From NCBI RefSeq assembly GCF_004569505.1, contig NZ_SPPK01000002.1:806001-870000 (forward strand): a DNA stretch of 64,000 nucleotides. Direction: 5' to 3'. Made by a program: the position numbers and the translations under genes. Source of the stretch: Dysgonomonas mossii. Lineage in GTDB: Bacteria; Bacteroidota; Bacteroidia; Bacteroidales; Dysgonomonadaceae. This document shows, in pieces, positions 27,435 to 37,362 of the stretch (position 1 is its first letter; each line of letters starts with the position of its first letter). Below the pieces are notes generated by a model, which made no database searches, had not been told where the DNA came from, and saw only the letters and a program-made list of their open reading frames with translations.

Positions 27435-27769
27435 TAGTTCTTCTTTTTGGCACTCAATACCATTGCTACTCCGGCAACGATCAATAACCCCGGAACAATA
27501 AGATTAGAATAATTATGCATCCAGCCAAAGAACGTATCAGCATTAAGCAGTACTCCTATACCTAGGAATATCCAACCTAAAACTCTCTTAGGTTGAGTGA
27601 ATAAAAACACAATCCCTGCTATAAGCAAAAAAGAACCTACTCCTATTAGTCTGTCAGCATAAGGGATTTTACTTAATACGTCTAACTTGTCCAGCATAAA
27701 TAAAATACCGAAGATAAGTATGGTTATCCCATACGACAAACGGTCGTTTGACTTGCTATTAGTTGCCAT
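27434..27769 (-). CDS. Small membrane protein, LiaF/DUF5668-type transmembrane domain
   Basis: A 111-residue protein with four hydrophobic segments (about residues 12-28, 40-58, 64-78, 89-105) and a basic tail AKKKN. The pattern LSYGITILIFGILFMLDKL and GWIFLGIGVLLNAD resembles the LiaF-like TM region found in envelope-stress proteins. No enzymatic motif. It lies 6 nt after the nitroreductase gene and overlaps the DUF2520 gene by 1 nt. Confidence 0.7.
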   Translation of the reverse strand: MATNSKSNDRLSYGITILIFGILFMLDKLDVLSKIPYADRLIGVGSFLLIAGIVFLFTQPKRVLGWIFLGIGVLLNADTFFGWMHNYSNLIVPGLLIVAGVAMVLSAKKKN

Positions 27770-27775
27770 AAGTAG

Positions 27776-28324
27776 CTATTCTATTATTTGATTTATATTA
27801 AAATTTCCGATATGTACTTTTTCCCATTGTAATTTTTCATCGTCTATAGGGGAGCACTCTTGTGCTTTATTTCCAAATATTATAACAGAAAGAACTTGCA
27901 GCTGTATCGGGATATTAAATAAGCTCTTGATATAGTCATTAGAAGCTTCCTCCTCCTCTGTATATCGCTCTCTGATTTGTATCCAACAACTTCCCAATCC
28001 CAAATCTTCCGCTTGTAACTGCATCATAATGGAAGCGATAGACGCATCTTCTATCCACACGTCGCTTGTTAATGGATCTGCCATAACTATAATAGCTAAG
28101 GCACAACCTTCTATCGGTTTACTTCCCGATTTTTTGCATAGCGATAGCTTTCTTAGCATTTCTTTATCTTCAACTAATAGAAACTGCCAAGGGTTTTTAC
28201 TCTTTGATGAAGGTGACTTTAGCCCAGCTTTGAGAATAGTCTCTACTTGCTGAGCTTTCAATGGTTCATCTGTAAATTTACGAATACTCCGACGATTTGT
28301 TACCAAATCTTGAAAATTATTCAT
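27776..28324 (-). CDS. Nitroreductase-family FMN oxidoreductase
   Basis: A 182-residue flavoprotein of the nitroreductase fold. The N-terminus LVTNRRSIRKFTDEPL is the FMN phosphate-binding motif, with SPSSKSKNPWQFLLVED and GLGSCWIQIRER further on. Substrates are unknown (nitroaromatics, quinones or others). It heads a likely five-gene minus-strand operon ending in era. Confidence 0.85.
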   Translation of the reverse strand: MNNFQDLVTNRRSIRKFTDEPLKAQQVETILKAGLKSPSSKSKNPWQFLLVEDKEMLRKLSLCKKSGSKPIEGCALAIIVMADPLTSDVWIEDASIASIMMQLQAEDLGLGSCWIQIRERYTEEEEASNDYIKSLFNIPIQLQVLSVIIFGNKAQECSPIDDEKLQWEKVHIGNFNINQIIE

Positions 28325-28385
28325 AAGTCAATATGATTTATAAATTCTTATTTTATTAATTGGTTCTACTCTCCGGATATATAAA

Positions 28386-29765
28386 TTAACGGCGAGTCAA
28401 TTCTTCAACATCCTTTTCAATCTCACTGACAGATTTTACACCTTCGGTACTGCTTTTTCTAAGGAGTATATTCAGTGTTTGCATGATGAGTTTAATGTCT
28501 AAAGCATACGAATAGCCGTTGATATACAGCAAGTCGTATTTTAATTTATCCCTTACCGATGTATTATACTTTCCCTGTACTTGTGCCAGACCTGTAAGAC
28601 CTGCTTTAACCCTATGACGCAAGTTATATTCAGGCATCTCGGCACAGAACTGTTCTACAAAGAATGGCCGTTCAGGACGTGGACCTACTATGCTCATATC
28701 GCCTATGAGTATATTGTAAATCTGAGGTATTTCGTCCAATCTGGTAGCACGCAAGAAGTGGCCCAGTTTAGTTATTCTGCAGTCAACATCTTGAGCTAAT
28801 ACAGGACCCGAAGCAGCTTCTGCATTTTCGACCATTGTCCGAAATTTATATATCTTGAAAATTTTGTTGTCACGCGTTATGCGTTCTTGTGCATAAAATG
28901 CCGATCCTCCGCCTATTTTTAAAGCCAAATAAACAAATATGAATGGAATAGATAAAGCAATCAGTCCCAAAATTCCTAAGAAGACATCCGTCAGTCGTTT
29001 AAAAAGCTCATTACTCTGTCCCAGTCCTAACTCTCTCACATCTAAAACCGGCGAATCATCTATTTGCAGGAAGTTCGCATTAAATTGGAGTATCTCCGAA
29101 TTTTTAGGCTGATATAATACAGTACGGTTGCGTTCTATGCAATATAAAATAATATGCTGTTTCTGCTCTTCGGAAACATCTTCGGTAATGAACGTTATAT
29201 CACATTCGTTGATATAGTTATATAAATTAAGATGGTCGGGGGAACAAACATGTTTCAAGTTAGACCATATTCCTTTTGCCTCAAGTAATTTGTATGCCAG
29301 AGGTTGCGACTTCTCATAGCCAATAACGAGTACCGATTTCCCTTTATTCAGGCGAAAGTGCATTCTATTGGCAAAAAAGTGCCAGAATGTGATTGCTGCA
29401 ATCTGCATGGCATAGGCAGTAAGAAGAATACTTCGGGGGAATGCAAATTCTCTGGCCAAGAAGCTTATAGCCATTGTGCAAAACAGTAGAGAGACTATAA
29501 CCAGAAATACGGTGTACCCTATACCCAAAAAAGAAAAATCCTTTGGTTTATCTAATTCAAATATATGGCTTAAGATTAGATAGCAAATACCTATATATGG
29601 CCAGATAGCAACAAACGAAAACCAGTTTTCGGAGAAGTTGTCAAGGCTATCTTTAAAAATGTAGAAAGACCAAATTATCGAACCATATACGATGGCTAAA
29701 TCCAACAAAGGTATTAAAATCTTTAATCCCCTGTATCCAAATATTTTTTCCAAAAATCTATTCAT
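28386..29765 (-). CDS. Undecaprenyl-phosphate sugar-phosphotransferase (WcaJ/WbaP-like)
   Basis: A 459-residue membrane enzyme that starts a surface glycan by placing a sugar-phosphate on undecaprenyl phosphate. There are four to five N-terminal membrane helices, then a Rossmann-like middle domain (VLVIGYEKSQPLAYKLL), a further helix, and a C-terminal catalytic domain with KIYKFRTMVENAE, TRLDEIPQIYNILIGDMSIVGPRPERP and RHRVKAGLTGLAQVQG. The DE and PRPE residues are the family's catalytic and binding sites. No glycan cluster is adjacent; a glycosyltransferase and flippase lie 13 kb away. It follows topA by 35 nt. Confidence 0.9.
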   Translation of the reverse strand: MNRFLEKIFGYRGLKILIPLLDLAIVYGSIIWSFYIFKDSLDNFSENWFSFVAIWPYIGICYLILSHIFELDKPKDFSFLGIGYTVFLVIVSLLFCTMAISFLAREFAFPRSILLTAYAMQIAAITFWHFFANRMHFRLNKGKSVLVIGYEKSQPLAYKLLEAKGIWSNLKHVCSPDHLNLYNYINECDITFITEDVSEEQKQHIILYCIERNRTVLYQPKNSEILQFNANFLQIDDSPVLDVRELGLGQSNELFKRLTDVFLGILGLIALSIPFIFVYLALKIGGGSAFYAQERITRDNKIFKIYKFRTMVENAEAASGPVLAQDVDCRITKLGHFLRATRLDEIPQIYNILIGDMSIVGPRPERPFFVEQFCAEMPEYNLRHRVKAGLTGLAQVQGKYNTSVRDKLKYDLLYINGYSYALDIKLIMQTLNILLRKSSTEGVKSVSEIEKDVEELTRR

Positions 29766-29800
29766 TCAACTGAATATAATAATTTTTCAAGGAAAAAATG

Positions 29801-32137
29801 CTACTTCTTCTTCGATTTTGCTTTTGTTTTAGTAGCAGGTTTCTCTCCGGTTGCCTTCACTATTTTCATTGCTGCGTCAAAATCTAAATCAGCAGGCACT
29901 ACACCTTTCGGAATTTTATAGTTTGTTTTTTGATACGCAATATATGGACCATATCGGCCATTTAATATTTGTAAATCTGCGTCCTCAGTAAAAGTCTTTA
30001 TTATCTTTTCAGCGTCTTTTTGGCGTTTATCTTCAATCAAAGAAATCGCACTATCTAAATCAACACTGTAAGGATCATATCCTTTAGGCAAAGATATAAA
30101 CTTTCCGTTATGTTTTATATACGGGCCAAATCTTCCTGTACCAACGCTAACATCTTTACCTTCAAACTCACCAACCGAACGAGGTAGCTCGAATAATTTC
30201 AAAGCTTCTTCTAATGTAATAGTTGTGATAGATTGTGTTTTTTGTAATCCTGCAAACTGAGGTTTTTCTTCTTCTTCCTGAACACCAATTTGTACCATTG
30301 GCCCGAAACGTCCTATCTTTACAGATACCTGACGTCCCGATTTAGGATCAACACCCAGTATACGTTCTCCTACTTTATGATCTGTTTGAGTATTTGTTGC
30401 AGATTCTACAATAGGATGAAATACTTTGTAAAATTTATCTATAAGTTTTGTCCAGTTTTCTTCACCTTCGGCGATCTGGTCAAATTCTTTTTCTATATTG
30501 GCAGTAAAATTATAGTCTAATATCCCCGGAAAATATTCGATAAGGAAATCATTTACAACCACTCCTGTATCAGTAGGGATAAGCTTGCCCTTGTCTGTAC
30601 CTGTGATTTCAGTTTTCTGTGTATCCGATATTTTATCTTTTTTGAGGGCTAAGATATTATACTGACGTTCTGTTCCTTCTATATTCGACTTCTCTACATA
30701 CTCACGGTTCTGTATCGTAGAGATAGTTGGTGCATAAGTAGACGGACGACCTATACCAAGCTCTTCCAGCTTACGAACAAGAGATGCTTCACTATAGCGA
30801 CTAGGACGTTGTGTAAATCGTTCTGTGGCTGTCGCCTCTTTCATTTGTAGTGCATCCTGAACTTTTACAGGAGGAAGCAGGCTTGTTTCATTATCTATAA
30901 TCTCTTCATCAGTACCTTCAAGGTATACATGCAAGAACCCGTCAAACTTGATAACTTCTCCAACTGCTGAGAATTTCATATCTTTCTCATTAGAGATACT
31001 AACTGTTACAGTGGTTTTCTCCAATTCTGCATCAGCCATTTGAGATGCAATAGTCCTCTTCCAGATCAGTTCGTACAGTTTCTTCTCCTGTGCAGTGCCC
31101 GATATTGAGTGCTCATTTATATATGTAGGACGGATGGCCTCGTGTGCCTCTTGTGCTCCTTTCGATTTTGTTGAGAAATGGCGAACTTTTGAATATTGCT
31201 TTCCATATTCAGATTCGATCTCATTTTTTGTAGTGTTAATTGCCAAGCTGGACAAATTAACCGAATCGGTACGCATATAAGTAATTTTTCCCGACTCGTA
31301 TAATTTTTGAGCAACCATCATTGTCAACGAAACAGGGAAGCCTAGTTTACGAGATGCTTCCTGTTGCAAGGTTGAAGTAGTAAAGGGAGCTGCCGGAGAT
31401 TTTTTCATCGGTCTTGTCTCTACATCTTCAACTTTGAAGCTTGCTTCTTTAAGTTTTTCAAGAAGGTTTAGAGCTTCTTGTTTGGTTTTAAGTCGCTTGC
31501 TAAGTTCTGTCTTTATTTCGTACTGAGAGCCATTGTCTTCTTTTGTGAAAATGGCAATCACTCGATAAGATGCTTCCGATTTGAATTGTTGTATTTCTCG
31601 TTCACGTTCAACAATCAATCTTACAGCTACCGACTGAACACGTCCGGCTGATAGTGCTGGCTTTACTTTGCGCCATAGTACGGGCGACAATTCGAACCCT
31701 ACAATGCGGTCAAGAACACGACGTGCTTGTTGCGCATCTACGAGATTGATGTCTATTGTTCGAGGATTTTCTATTGCATTCAGAATTGCATCTTTCGTAA
31801 TTTCGTGGAAAGCAATTCTTTTTGTTTTATTCTCTTCAAGCTTTAATGTCTTATACAGATGCCATGATATAGCTTCTCCCTCACGGTCTTCATCGGAAGC
31901 AAGCCATACAAGGTCTGCTTCTTTTGCCGCTTTTTTCAGTTCATCGACAACTTTCTTTTTGTCGGAAGGTATCTCATATATGGGAGTATAATTGTTCTCC
32001 AGGTCTATGCCTAAATCTTTTTTCTTTAGGTCTCTAATATGTCCGTAACTAGACATAACTTTAAAATCTTTCCCTAAAAATTTCTCGATAGTTTTGGCTT
32101 TCGCCGGAGACTCAACAATAACTAAATTTTTCTGCAT
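29801..32137 (-). CDS. topA: DNA topoisomerase I
   Basis: Type IA topoisomerase that relaxes negative supercoils. The 778-residue protein has the Toprim domain (KNLVIVESPAKAKTIEKFLG and LASDEDREGEAISWHL, with acidic Mg2+ residues) and the catalytic Tyr region KITYMRTDSVNLSS. Instead of C4 zinc fingers, the C-terminus carries repeats of the type GRFGPMVQIG, TGRFGPYIKHNGKFISLPKG and GRYGPYIAYQKTNYKIPKG, and a lysine-rich tail. This is normal for the Bacteroidetes form. Sequence is complete. Confidence 0.95.
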   Translation of the reverse strand: MQKNLVIVESPAKAKTIEKFLGKDFKVMSSYGHIRDLKKKDLGIDLENNYTPIYEIPSDKKKVVDELKKAAKEADLVWLASDEDREGEAISWHLYKTLKLEENKTKRIAFHEITKDAILNAIENPRTIDINLVDAQQARRVLDRIVGFELSPVLWRKVKPALSAGRVQSVAVRLIVEREREIQQFKSEASYRVIAIFTKEDNGSQYEIKTELSKRLKTKQEALNLLEKLKEASFKVEDVETRPMKKSPAAPFTTSTLQQEASRKLGFPVSLTMMVAQKLYESGKITYMRTDSVNLSSLAINTTKNEIESEYGKQYSKVRHFSTKSKGAQEAHEAIRPTYINEHSISGTAQEKKLYELIWKRTIASQMADAELEKTTVTVSISNEKDMKFSAVGEVIKFDGFLHVYLEGTDEEIIDNETSLLPPVKVQDALQMKEATATERFTQRPSRYSEASLVRKLEELGIGRPSTYAPTISTIQNREYVEKSNIEGTERQYNILALKKDKISDTQKTEITGTDKGKLIPTDTGVVVNDFLIEYFPGILDYNFTANIEKEFDQIAEGEENWTKLIDKFYKVFHPIVESATNTQTDHKVGERILGVDPKSGRQVSVKIGRFGPMVQIGVQEEEEKPQFAGLQKTQSITTITLEEALKLFELPRSVGEFEGKDVSVGTGRFGPYIKHNGKFISLPKGYDPYSVDLDSAISLIEDKRQKDAEKIIKTFTEDADLQILNGRYGPYIAYQKTNYKIPKGVVPADLDFDAAMKIVKATGEKPATKTKAKSKKK

Positions 32138-32215
32138 ACAATTAAATCAAGGCTTGTGTTATATTCAAGTATACTAAACGTAGTGTACTCGAATAATACA
32201 TTCTCTTTTGAACGG

Positions 32216-32223
32216 CAAAAGTA
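32216..32223 (-). promoter_or_regulatory. Possible -7 promoter box of topA
   Basis: On the minus strand reads TACTTTTG (TAnnTTTG), 78 nt upstream of the topA ATG. A -33 box is not evident. Confidence 0.4.
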
Positions 32224-32355
32224 GTGATTTTGTTTTAAATAGCAGAATAAAAATAATCTTAATGCCGTAATTTATTGATTTTTTGTATTGAAAATCAATA
32301 AAAAAGAAGTCATGTATAAATTCTTTAAGCTTTTACCCGGAGTTATCTTAACAAT

Positions 32356-33432
32356 TTAATTGAATAAAATAGGTTTTGATTCTATAGAAAAGTCTGAATA
32401 GCCGAACTCTTCAAAATTGTATGTGGATAAAATTCTCTTTACTATATTTATGAATGCGGCGTAATCATATATAATGAAGTCGATATACGAAAAGTGAAAG
32501 CCTGTAGCACCGCCTATCGTATTAGCAATACCATAGGGTACAGTTTCTTCAACGATCTTGTCTTCTATCTCTCCTCTGAAATTTATTATGTCTTCGCGAG
32601 GCACATTTATATTTTCGAAGAATGCGAAACCAAATATCACTCCGTCCTGCTTCGCTTCATTAAAACGAGCGGTCTTTTTCCCATAGAAATCATTGAGGAT
32701 GGAAGAGCAAGAGGTGTATCCCGAAAAAATATCTTCTCGCAAAGTCCAATCACTATTTTCTTTTGGTTCTATACGATATCCGGTATATATTTCGGTTGGA
32801 TTATCAAATTTAGGCCAACTGTTTTCTTCTATTGTTTTGTTTATAAAAGACCTTAATTCGGTTATTTTTACAGTTGGCTTTTTGCTTTCTTCATTCACAA
32901 ACGTAATAGAGCCAATATATTCCATTGTATACAGCTCTCCGATAAACTGATCTAAATATATAAAGAGCATAGAGTAACGTTGGTCTTCGTCAAGATTCAT
33001 CATTTTGGATGAATATATTTCAATATTCACTTTGGGGCTTTCGTTCTCAATTTCGAGATAGATTTCAATATCATTTTCTCCGATTTCTATGCCATACATT
33101 GTAAGTGTAGAAGCAGCTTTAGCATGTGCAGGCTTGGATGAATAGAAATTCCATTTCTCCCACAGTTCTTGTGGAGCATGTTGTAGCCAGTAGTGTAATT
33201 GTATCAAGCGAGAGCGATTTCCTTCAGGTGTTAATATTAATTCATACTTTCCCTCATTGTTTATCCCCATTTCGAAGTAGATTTTATGGAAAGCGATTTG
33301 TAATATGCTGTCGACAAAGTTTAGTAGAGTTTCTCCTTCAACTTTATTATTCATCATTTCTCTTATCTGACTTTCTTCTTCCGAAAAAGAATTCCAGAAT
33401 TTAGCAACTCTATTTTTAAATGAATTTTGCAT
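32356..33432 (-). CDS. Protein of unknown function (358 aa)
   Basis: I do not recognise this protein. It is soluble, acidic, with no signal peptide or membrane segment. N-terminal stretch FWNSFSEEESQIREMM is helical; the middle (residues 60-240) alternates beta-like segments such as YELILTPEGN and IEIYLEIENESPKVNIEIYSS; the C-terminus contains GGATGFHFSYIDFIIYD. The layout is like that of some immunity-type or regulatory proteins but no motif supports that. It is divergent from the outer-membrane barrel gene at 33640 and separated from topA by 218 nt. Confidence 0.6.
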   Translation of the reverse strand: MQNSFKNRVAKFWNSFSEEESQIREMMNNKVEGETLLNFVDSILQIAFHKIYFEMGINNEGKYELILTPEGNRSRLIQLHYWLQHAPQELWEKWNFYSSKPAHAKAASTLTMYGIEIGENDIEIYLEIENESPKVNIEIYSSKMMNLDEDQRYSMLFIYLDQFIGELYTMEYIGSITFVNEESKKPTVKITELRSFINKTIEENSWPKFDNPTEIYTGYRIEPKENSDWTLREDIFSGYTSCSSILNDFYGKKTARFNEAKQDGVIFGFAFFENINVPREDIINFRGEIEDKIVEETVPYGIANTIGGATGFHFSYIDFIIYDYAAFINIVKRILSTYNFEEFGYSDFSIESKPILFN

Positions 33433-33603
33433 GTAGTTAATTTTTATTGTATAGATTTACTATTTTTTAGTAGTATTATTGTACTTACGTAAAAGTAGAC
33501 TGTAAATCAAAGATAGATAATAAAACTCATTATCAAATACTCTTGATAACACTTGGTAACACTAAGTAGTAAAACGGAAACACATCATCAGCTTGCTGTT
33601 ATC

Positions 33604-33611
33604 TACTTTTG
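33604..33611 (+). promoter_or_regulatory. Probable -7 promoter box of the outer-membrane barrel gene
   Basis: TACTTTTG matches TAnnTTTG, 28 nt upstream of the ATG at 33640. No clear -33 TTTG. Confidence 0.45.
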
Positions 33612-33639
33612 CTATACGAAACGAATATAAAATAAAACT

Positions 33640-36000
33640 ATGAAGCCATTTTTACTATTACTCTTACTAAGCATAGCTGTTGTAACCAATGCACAAGGAT
33701 ATATTCTGAAAGGCACAACAATGAATGAGTCGAACCAAACGGTGGAAGCTGTAACATGCATTCTGAGAAATATAAAAGATAGCCTTTGGCTGAAAACAAC
33801 GATTACAGATACACAAGGTTTGTTTGAATTCAAGGGTATTCCTAATGGAGAGTATACACTCATTCTACAACACATGACATACGAAAAGGAGGAACACCCT
33901 ATTAAGATACAGGATACAGACTTAGAAATTCCGCCATACGTTCTTCTTTCGTTAAATAAAGAACTGACTGAGATAGTGGTAAGCGGAGAGCGTCCTATCG
34001 TAAAATCTGAAGCGGGGAAACTAATTTATGATGCCCCTTTACTAATTAAGAATAAGGTGGTTTCAAATGCATTCGAAGCTTTACAGAATGTGCCAAGCAT
34101 TACCGGAGTTGGTGACGATCTCAGCCTGATCGGAACATCAGCCTATACGATTCTAATCAATGGGCAACTCACCAGCATGAGTAAAGAGCAAATAATAAGC
34201 ATGCTCAAATCAATCCCGGCATCCCGTATATCCAATATTGAAATCATGTATAGTGCACCACCTCAATACAATGTAAGAGGTGCTGCTATAAATATTGTAC
34301 TCAAAGATAAGAATGCCGACTTACCAACTTTGCAAGGAGAGGCAAGTGCAGAGTATAAGCAAGCACACTATGCGGGATTTGGTGTAAGAGGAAGTTTGTT
34401 ATATACCAAATCTTCATATAATATTGATTTCTCTATTGGTTCAGATAAGGCTAAGAGCTGGTCTACCAGCGATATGTTTGCAATACATCAGTTTGATGGG
34501 CATGCATACGATATTTCTCAGAAAAACTATTCTATGCCCAATCCCGAAAGCTTGAATACCCGGCTTGGAATTGGTTTCAATCTGAAAAATGAGGATAAGA
34601 TAAAAATAGTATATACCGGTAACTTCGACAAATATGATGCAAGCCATACTTCGCAAACAAAATATCTAAAAGATGGTAATCCATACACAAGCATAGATTC
34701 GAAAGACGATGTAGAGGGGAATGATTATCTTCATAATCTAAAAGCGGAATATAACTCTCACAAGAAGCTAAATATAGGGGCTGATTATACCTTCTACAAC
34801 GATCCTTCAACAACCAAGTATTACGACTATGAAGATGGTCAGATATTAAAAACTACCTTTAAAACCAAGACAGCGCAGCGTGTAAACAAAATCCTGTTAT
34901 TTGCAAATCATACAGTGTCAACCAAAAGTGGCTGGGACTTTAATTATGGAGGCAATTTCTCATTCTCGAAAAACAACAATAGTTATGACTATTATAAGAA
35001 CCCTGATAACACCGTTGTAGATTCAATAAATGATACCAAACAGAAGGAGTATAATGCATCTGTATTTGCCGGATTCTCTAAGCAGTTTGGTGAAAAGCTA
35101 TCTGCCCAAGCATCAATATCCGGTAACTATTTTCGTGCGGCGATAAACATTATGGGCGAGAAGAAAACATTGTGGAATGATTTCCAACCATTTGTAAATG
35201 CAAACCTTAGTTATACTCATAACCAGCAGCTAATGTATCAATTGTCATTTTCTTCAGACATCAACTATCCTCCATATTGGGCATTAAGCACCGATCGTTT
35301 TAAGATCAACGCTTATTCATCGGCAGAGGGTAATCCTGAACTTAAATTCTCAAGAGAGTACAGAACACAACTGAATGTGATCTACAAGCAGAAATATGTT
35401 CTTGGGGCTTATTATGAGTACACTCCCGATAGATTCATACAATTGCCATACCAGTCTCAGAGTAGTCTGGAGAATATATTCCAAATGGTAAATCTCGATT
35501 ACGAAAAGCAATTTGGAATATACCTCGTTGTACCTTTTGCAATAGACAGGATGTGGGATACCAAGGCAACGATCAACCTTTTCAGACAAGAAGAGAAAGA
35601 CGATGAGTTCTATGATGTTCCTTACAAGAGAAGTGTGTACTCCTTTGTAGCACAGCTGCGTAATACATTCAATATATCTTCCAAACCCAATATTAAGCTC
35701 GATGTTTCAGGGTTTTATATGAATGGAGCTCTCCAGGGGATATATGATATCAAGCGCATGTGGGATGTAACAGCCGGTGCCAAATGGACATTCTTAAACA
35801 ACAAAGCCGAACTCATGGCACAGGTTCAGGATATATTTAAAAGCAACGGTGCAACAACAAAGATCGATTATATGACACAGTATAGTACGATGAAGCTACA
35901 TCCCAATGCTCCCGTATTTAAACTATCATTTACTTATCGGTTCGGTAATTACAAAAAGCCGAAAGTAGATGAGGTTGATACTTCCCGATTTGGCAGATAA
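33640..36000 (+). CDS. Outer-membrane beta-barrel protein, TonB-receptor-like
   Basis: A 786-residue outer-membrane protein. Residues 1-18 are a signal peptide ending TNAQG; residues about 22-100 form a carboxypeptidase-regulatory-like domain (LFEFKGIPNGEYTLILQHM); a plug-like region follows (VVSGERPIVKSEAGKLIYDA, LINGQLTSMSK, SAPPQYNVRGAAINIVLKD); the rest is a beta-barrel ending FKLSFTYRFGNYKKP. This is the family-3 outer membrane barrel of Bacteroidetes. No SusD or DUF4249 partner adjoins, so the cargo cannot be guessed. It stands alone and is divergent from the unknown gene at 32356. Confidence 0.85.
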   Translation: MKPFLLLLLLSIAVVTNAQGYILKGTTMNESNQTVEAVTCILRNIKDSLWLKTTITDTQGLFEFKGIPNGEYTLILQHMTYEKEEHPIKIQDTDLEIPPYVLLSLNKELTEIVVSGERPIVKSEAGKLIYDAPLLIKNKVVSNAFEALQNVPSITGVGDDLSLIGTSAYTILINGQLTSMSKEQIISMLKSIPASRISNIEIMYSAPPQYNVRGAAINIVLKDKNADLPTLQGEASAEYKQAHYAGFGVRGSLLYTKSSYNIDFSIGSDKAKSWSTSDMFAIHQFDGHAYDISQKNYSMPNPESLNTRLGIGFNLKNEDKIKIVYTGNFDKYDASHTSQTKYLKDGNPYTSIDSKDDVEGNDYLHNLKAEYNSHKKLNIGADYTFYNDPSTTKYYDYEDGQILKTTFKTKTAQRVNKILLFANHTVSTKSGWDFNYGGNFSFSKNNNSYDYYKNPDNTVVDSINDTKQKEYNASVFAGFSKQFGEKLSAQASISGNYFRAAINIMGEKKTLWNDFQPFVNANLSYTHNQQLMYQLSFSSDINYPPYWALSTDRFKINAYSSAEGNPELKFSREYRTQLNVIYKQKYVLGAYYEYTPDRFIQLPYQSQSSLENIFQMVNLDYEKQFGIYLVVPFAIDRMWDTKATINLFRQEEKDDEFYDVPYKRSVYSFVAQLRNTFNISSKPNIKLDVSGFYMNGALQGIYDIKRMWDVTAGAKWTFLNNKAELMAQVQDIFKSNGATTKIDYMTQYSTMKLHPNAPVFKLSFTYRFGNYKKPKVDEVDTSRFGR

Positions 36001-36030
36001 CAACTCTTCATACTAGACACTATTTTTTAT

Positions 36031-36065
36031 AAATCCTCAGGGAATATGCTATTCCTTGGGGATTT
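36031..36065. other. Stem-loop between convergent genes
   Basis: AAATCCTCAGGGAATA (36031-36046) pairs with TATTCCTTGGGGATTT (36050-36065) over 16 positions including two wobbles, loop 3 nt. It lies between the stops of the barrel gene and aroB and probably acts as a bidirectional terminator, although T runs are weak. Confidence 0.6.
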
Positions 36066-36066
36066 A

Positions 36067-37122
36067 TTATAACCCTACACTCTCGCGAAGGAAATCGATG
36101 GCATCGAAGATATCCTCTTTGCTTGCCGTTTGATTGATTTCTATTTTACCAACGTCCGAAAGGAAAGTAAAGTTTACTGTATCCGATTCATTTTTCTTAT
36201 CATGCTTCATGTATTCATAGAGCCTTTCGTAATGGTCGCAATCGAAGTAGAAACCATGATAATTGTCTTTGATAAAATAAATGGTCTTATACATTTTCTC
36301 TTTCGGAAAACCACAGAATCGATGAGAAAGATACAACTCGCAAATGATACCCCATGCAACAGCATAGCCGTGTTGAACAGGCTTGTTTAGTTCGTAAGAC
36401 ATACTTTCGAAAGCGTGCCCGATGGTATGTCCCAGATTGAGGGCTTTGCGTATTCCCTTTTCGAAAGGATCAATTTCTACGATGCGCTCTTTCACCCCAA
36501 CAGAGTCTACAACCAACTGTTTCAACTTCTCATAGTCAATTTCCTCGGTGTCAAACGACATCGTTGCCTGCCACTCTTTATCACTGTCTATCAATCCATG
36601 CTTTATCATCTCTGCATAGCCCGACAAGAAGTTCTGATGATCGAGGCTCTTGAAGAAGGCTGAATCAATCAGTACTGTTTCGGCAGGAGCAAAAGCTCCT
36701 ATTTCGTTCTTCAACCCGTTGAAGTTTATCCCTGTTTTCCCTCCTACGGCAGCATCAACAGCACCGAGTAGGGTAGTGGGTATATTGATACATTTAATGC
36801 CCCGTTTGAAATTAGCCGCAGCAAATCCTCCGATATCTGTTAGCATTCCACCGCCGAGATTGATGAGTAAAGAGTGTCGGGTAGCTCCATTTTCTGAAAG
36901 ATACTTCCAGATAGAAGACAATGTTTCTATATTCTTGTTGTCGTCTCCGGCCTTTATTATAATCTTCCCTGCTTTTGCAATCTGTGTATTATCTTTAACC
37001 AGAGGATAACACAACCTCTCGGTATTTTCATCCGTTAGCAAAAACAGTTTGTCGAAAGACAATCGGCTTAGGATATCAGACAAATCTCTATTCAGGTCTG
37101 TAGACTTTATAACTTTCTGCAT
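36067..37122 (-). CDS. aroB: 3-dehydroquinate synthase
   Basis: AroB cyclises DAHP to 3-dehydroquinate, using NAD+ and a divalent metal. The 351-residue protein has LINLGGGMLTDIGGFAAANFKRGI (NAD-binding and early active site), NIPTTLLGAVDAAVGGKTGINF, GYAEMIKHGLI and NLGHTIGHAFE with the metal-binding His. It is slightly shorter than E. coli AroB. Upstream sequence contains a repeat with -7 boxes (37160 and 37267). Confidence 0.95.
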   Translation of the reverse strand: MQKVIKSTDLNRDLSDILSRLSFDKLFLLTDENTERLCYPLVKDNTQIAKAGKIIIKAGDDNKNIETLSSIWKYLSENGATRHSLLINLGGGMLTDIGGFAAANFKRGIKCINIPTTLLGAVDAAVGGKTGINFNGLKNEIGAFAPAETVLIDSAFFKSLDHQNFLSGYAEMIKHGLIDSDKEWQATMSFDTEEIDYEKLKQLVVDSVGVKERIVEIDPFEKGIRKALNLGHTIGHAFESMSYELNKPVQHGYAVAWGIICELYLSHRFCGFPKEKMYKTIYFIKDNYHGFYFDCDHYERLYEYMKHDKKNESDTVNFTFLSDVGKIEINQTASKEDIFDAIDFLRESVGL

Positions 37123-37159
37123 TTTGTTTATTATTAAGTTATTAACAATAAAAAGGTGA

Positions 37160-37282
37160 CAAAAGTAACAAGTTTGTTATCCCTTTTCATTGTTACCTTT
37201 TCTTAGCCCCTTTCGGATTCAACTTTATGTAAATCTCTGGTTAAAGAGCTATTATTAAAAAAGTAACAAAAGTGACACTTTT
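37160..37282. repeat. GTAAC-type repeat elements upstream of aroB
   Basis: The 24-nt stretch at 37259-37282, containing AAAAGTAACAAAAGTGACAC, recurs at 59924-59947 with one mismatch. A shorter related stretch (GACAAAAGTAACA) lies at 37158-37170. On the minus strand these contain TACTTTTG, so they may carry -7 promoter boxes for aroB. Confidence 0.55.
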
Positions 37283-37362
37283 TTATTTATAGTATCTGTG
37301 TAACATTTTGTTTTTTATTCTCCTTCGTTATTTTATAATAAGATAAATTTAGTCAAACTAAA

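Noticed and set aside
29801..32137. Truncated topA because zinc fingers are absent
   Set aside because: The Bacteroidetes form normally has GRFGPY-type C-terminal repeats and a Lys tail, which are present.
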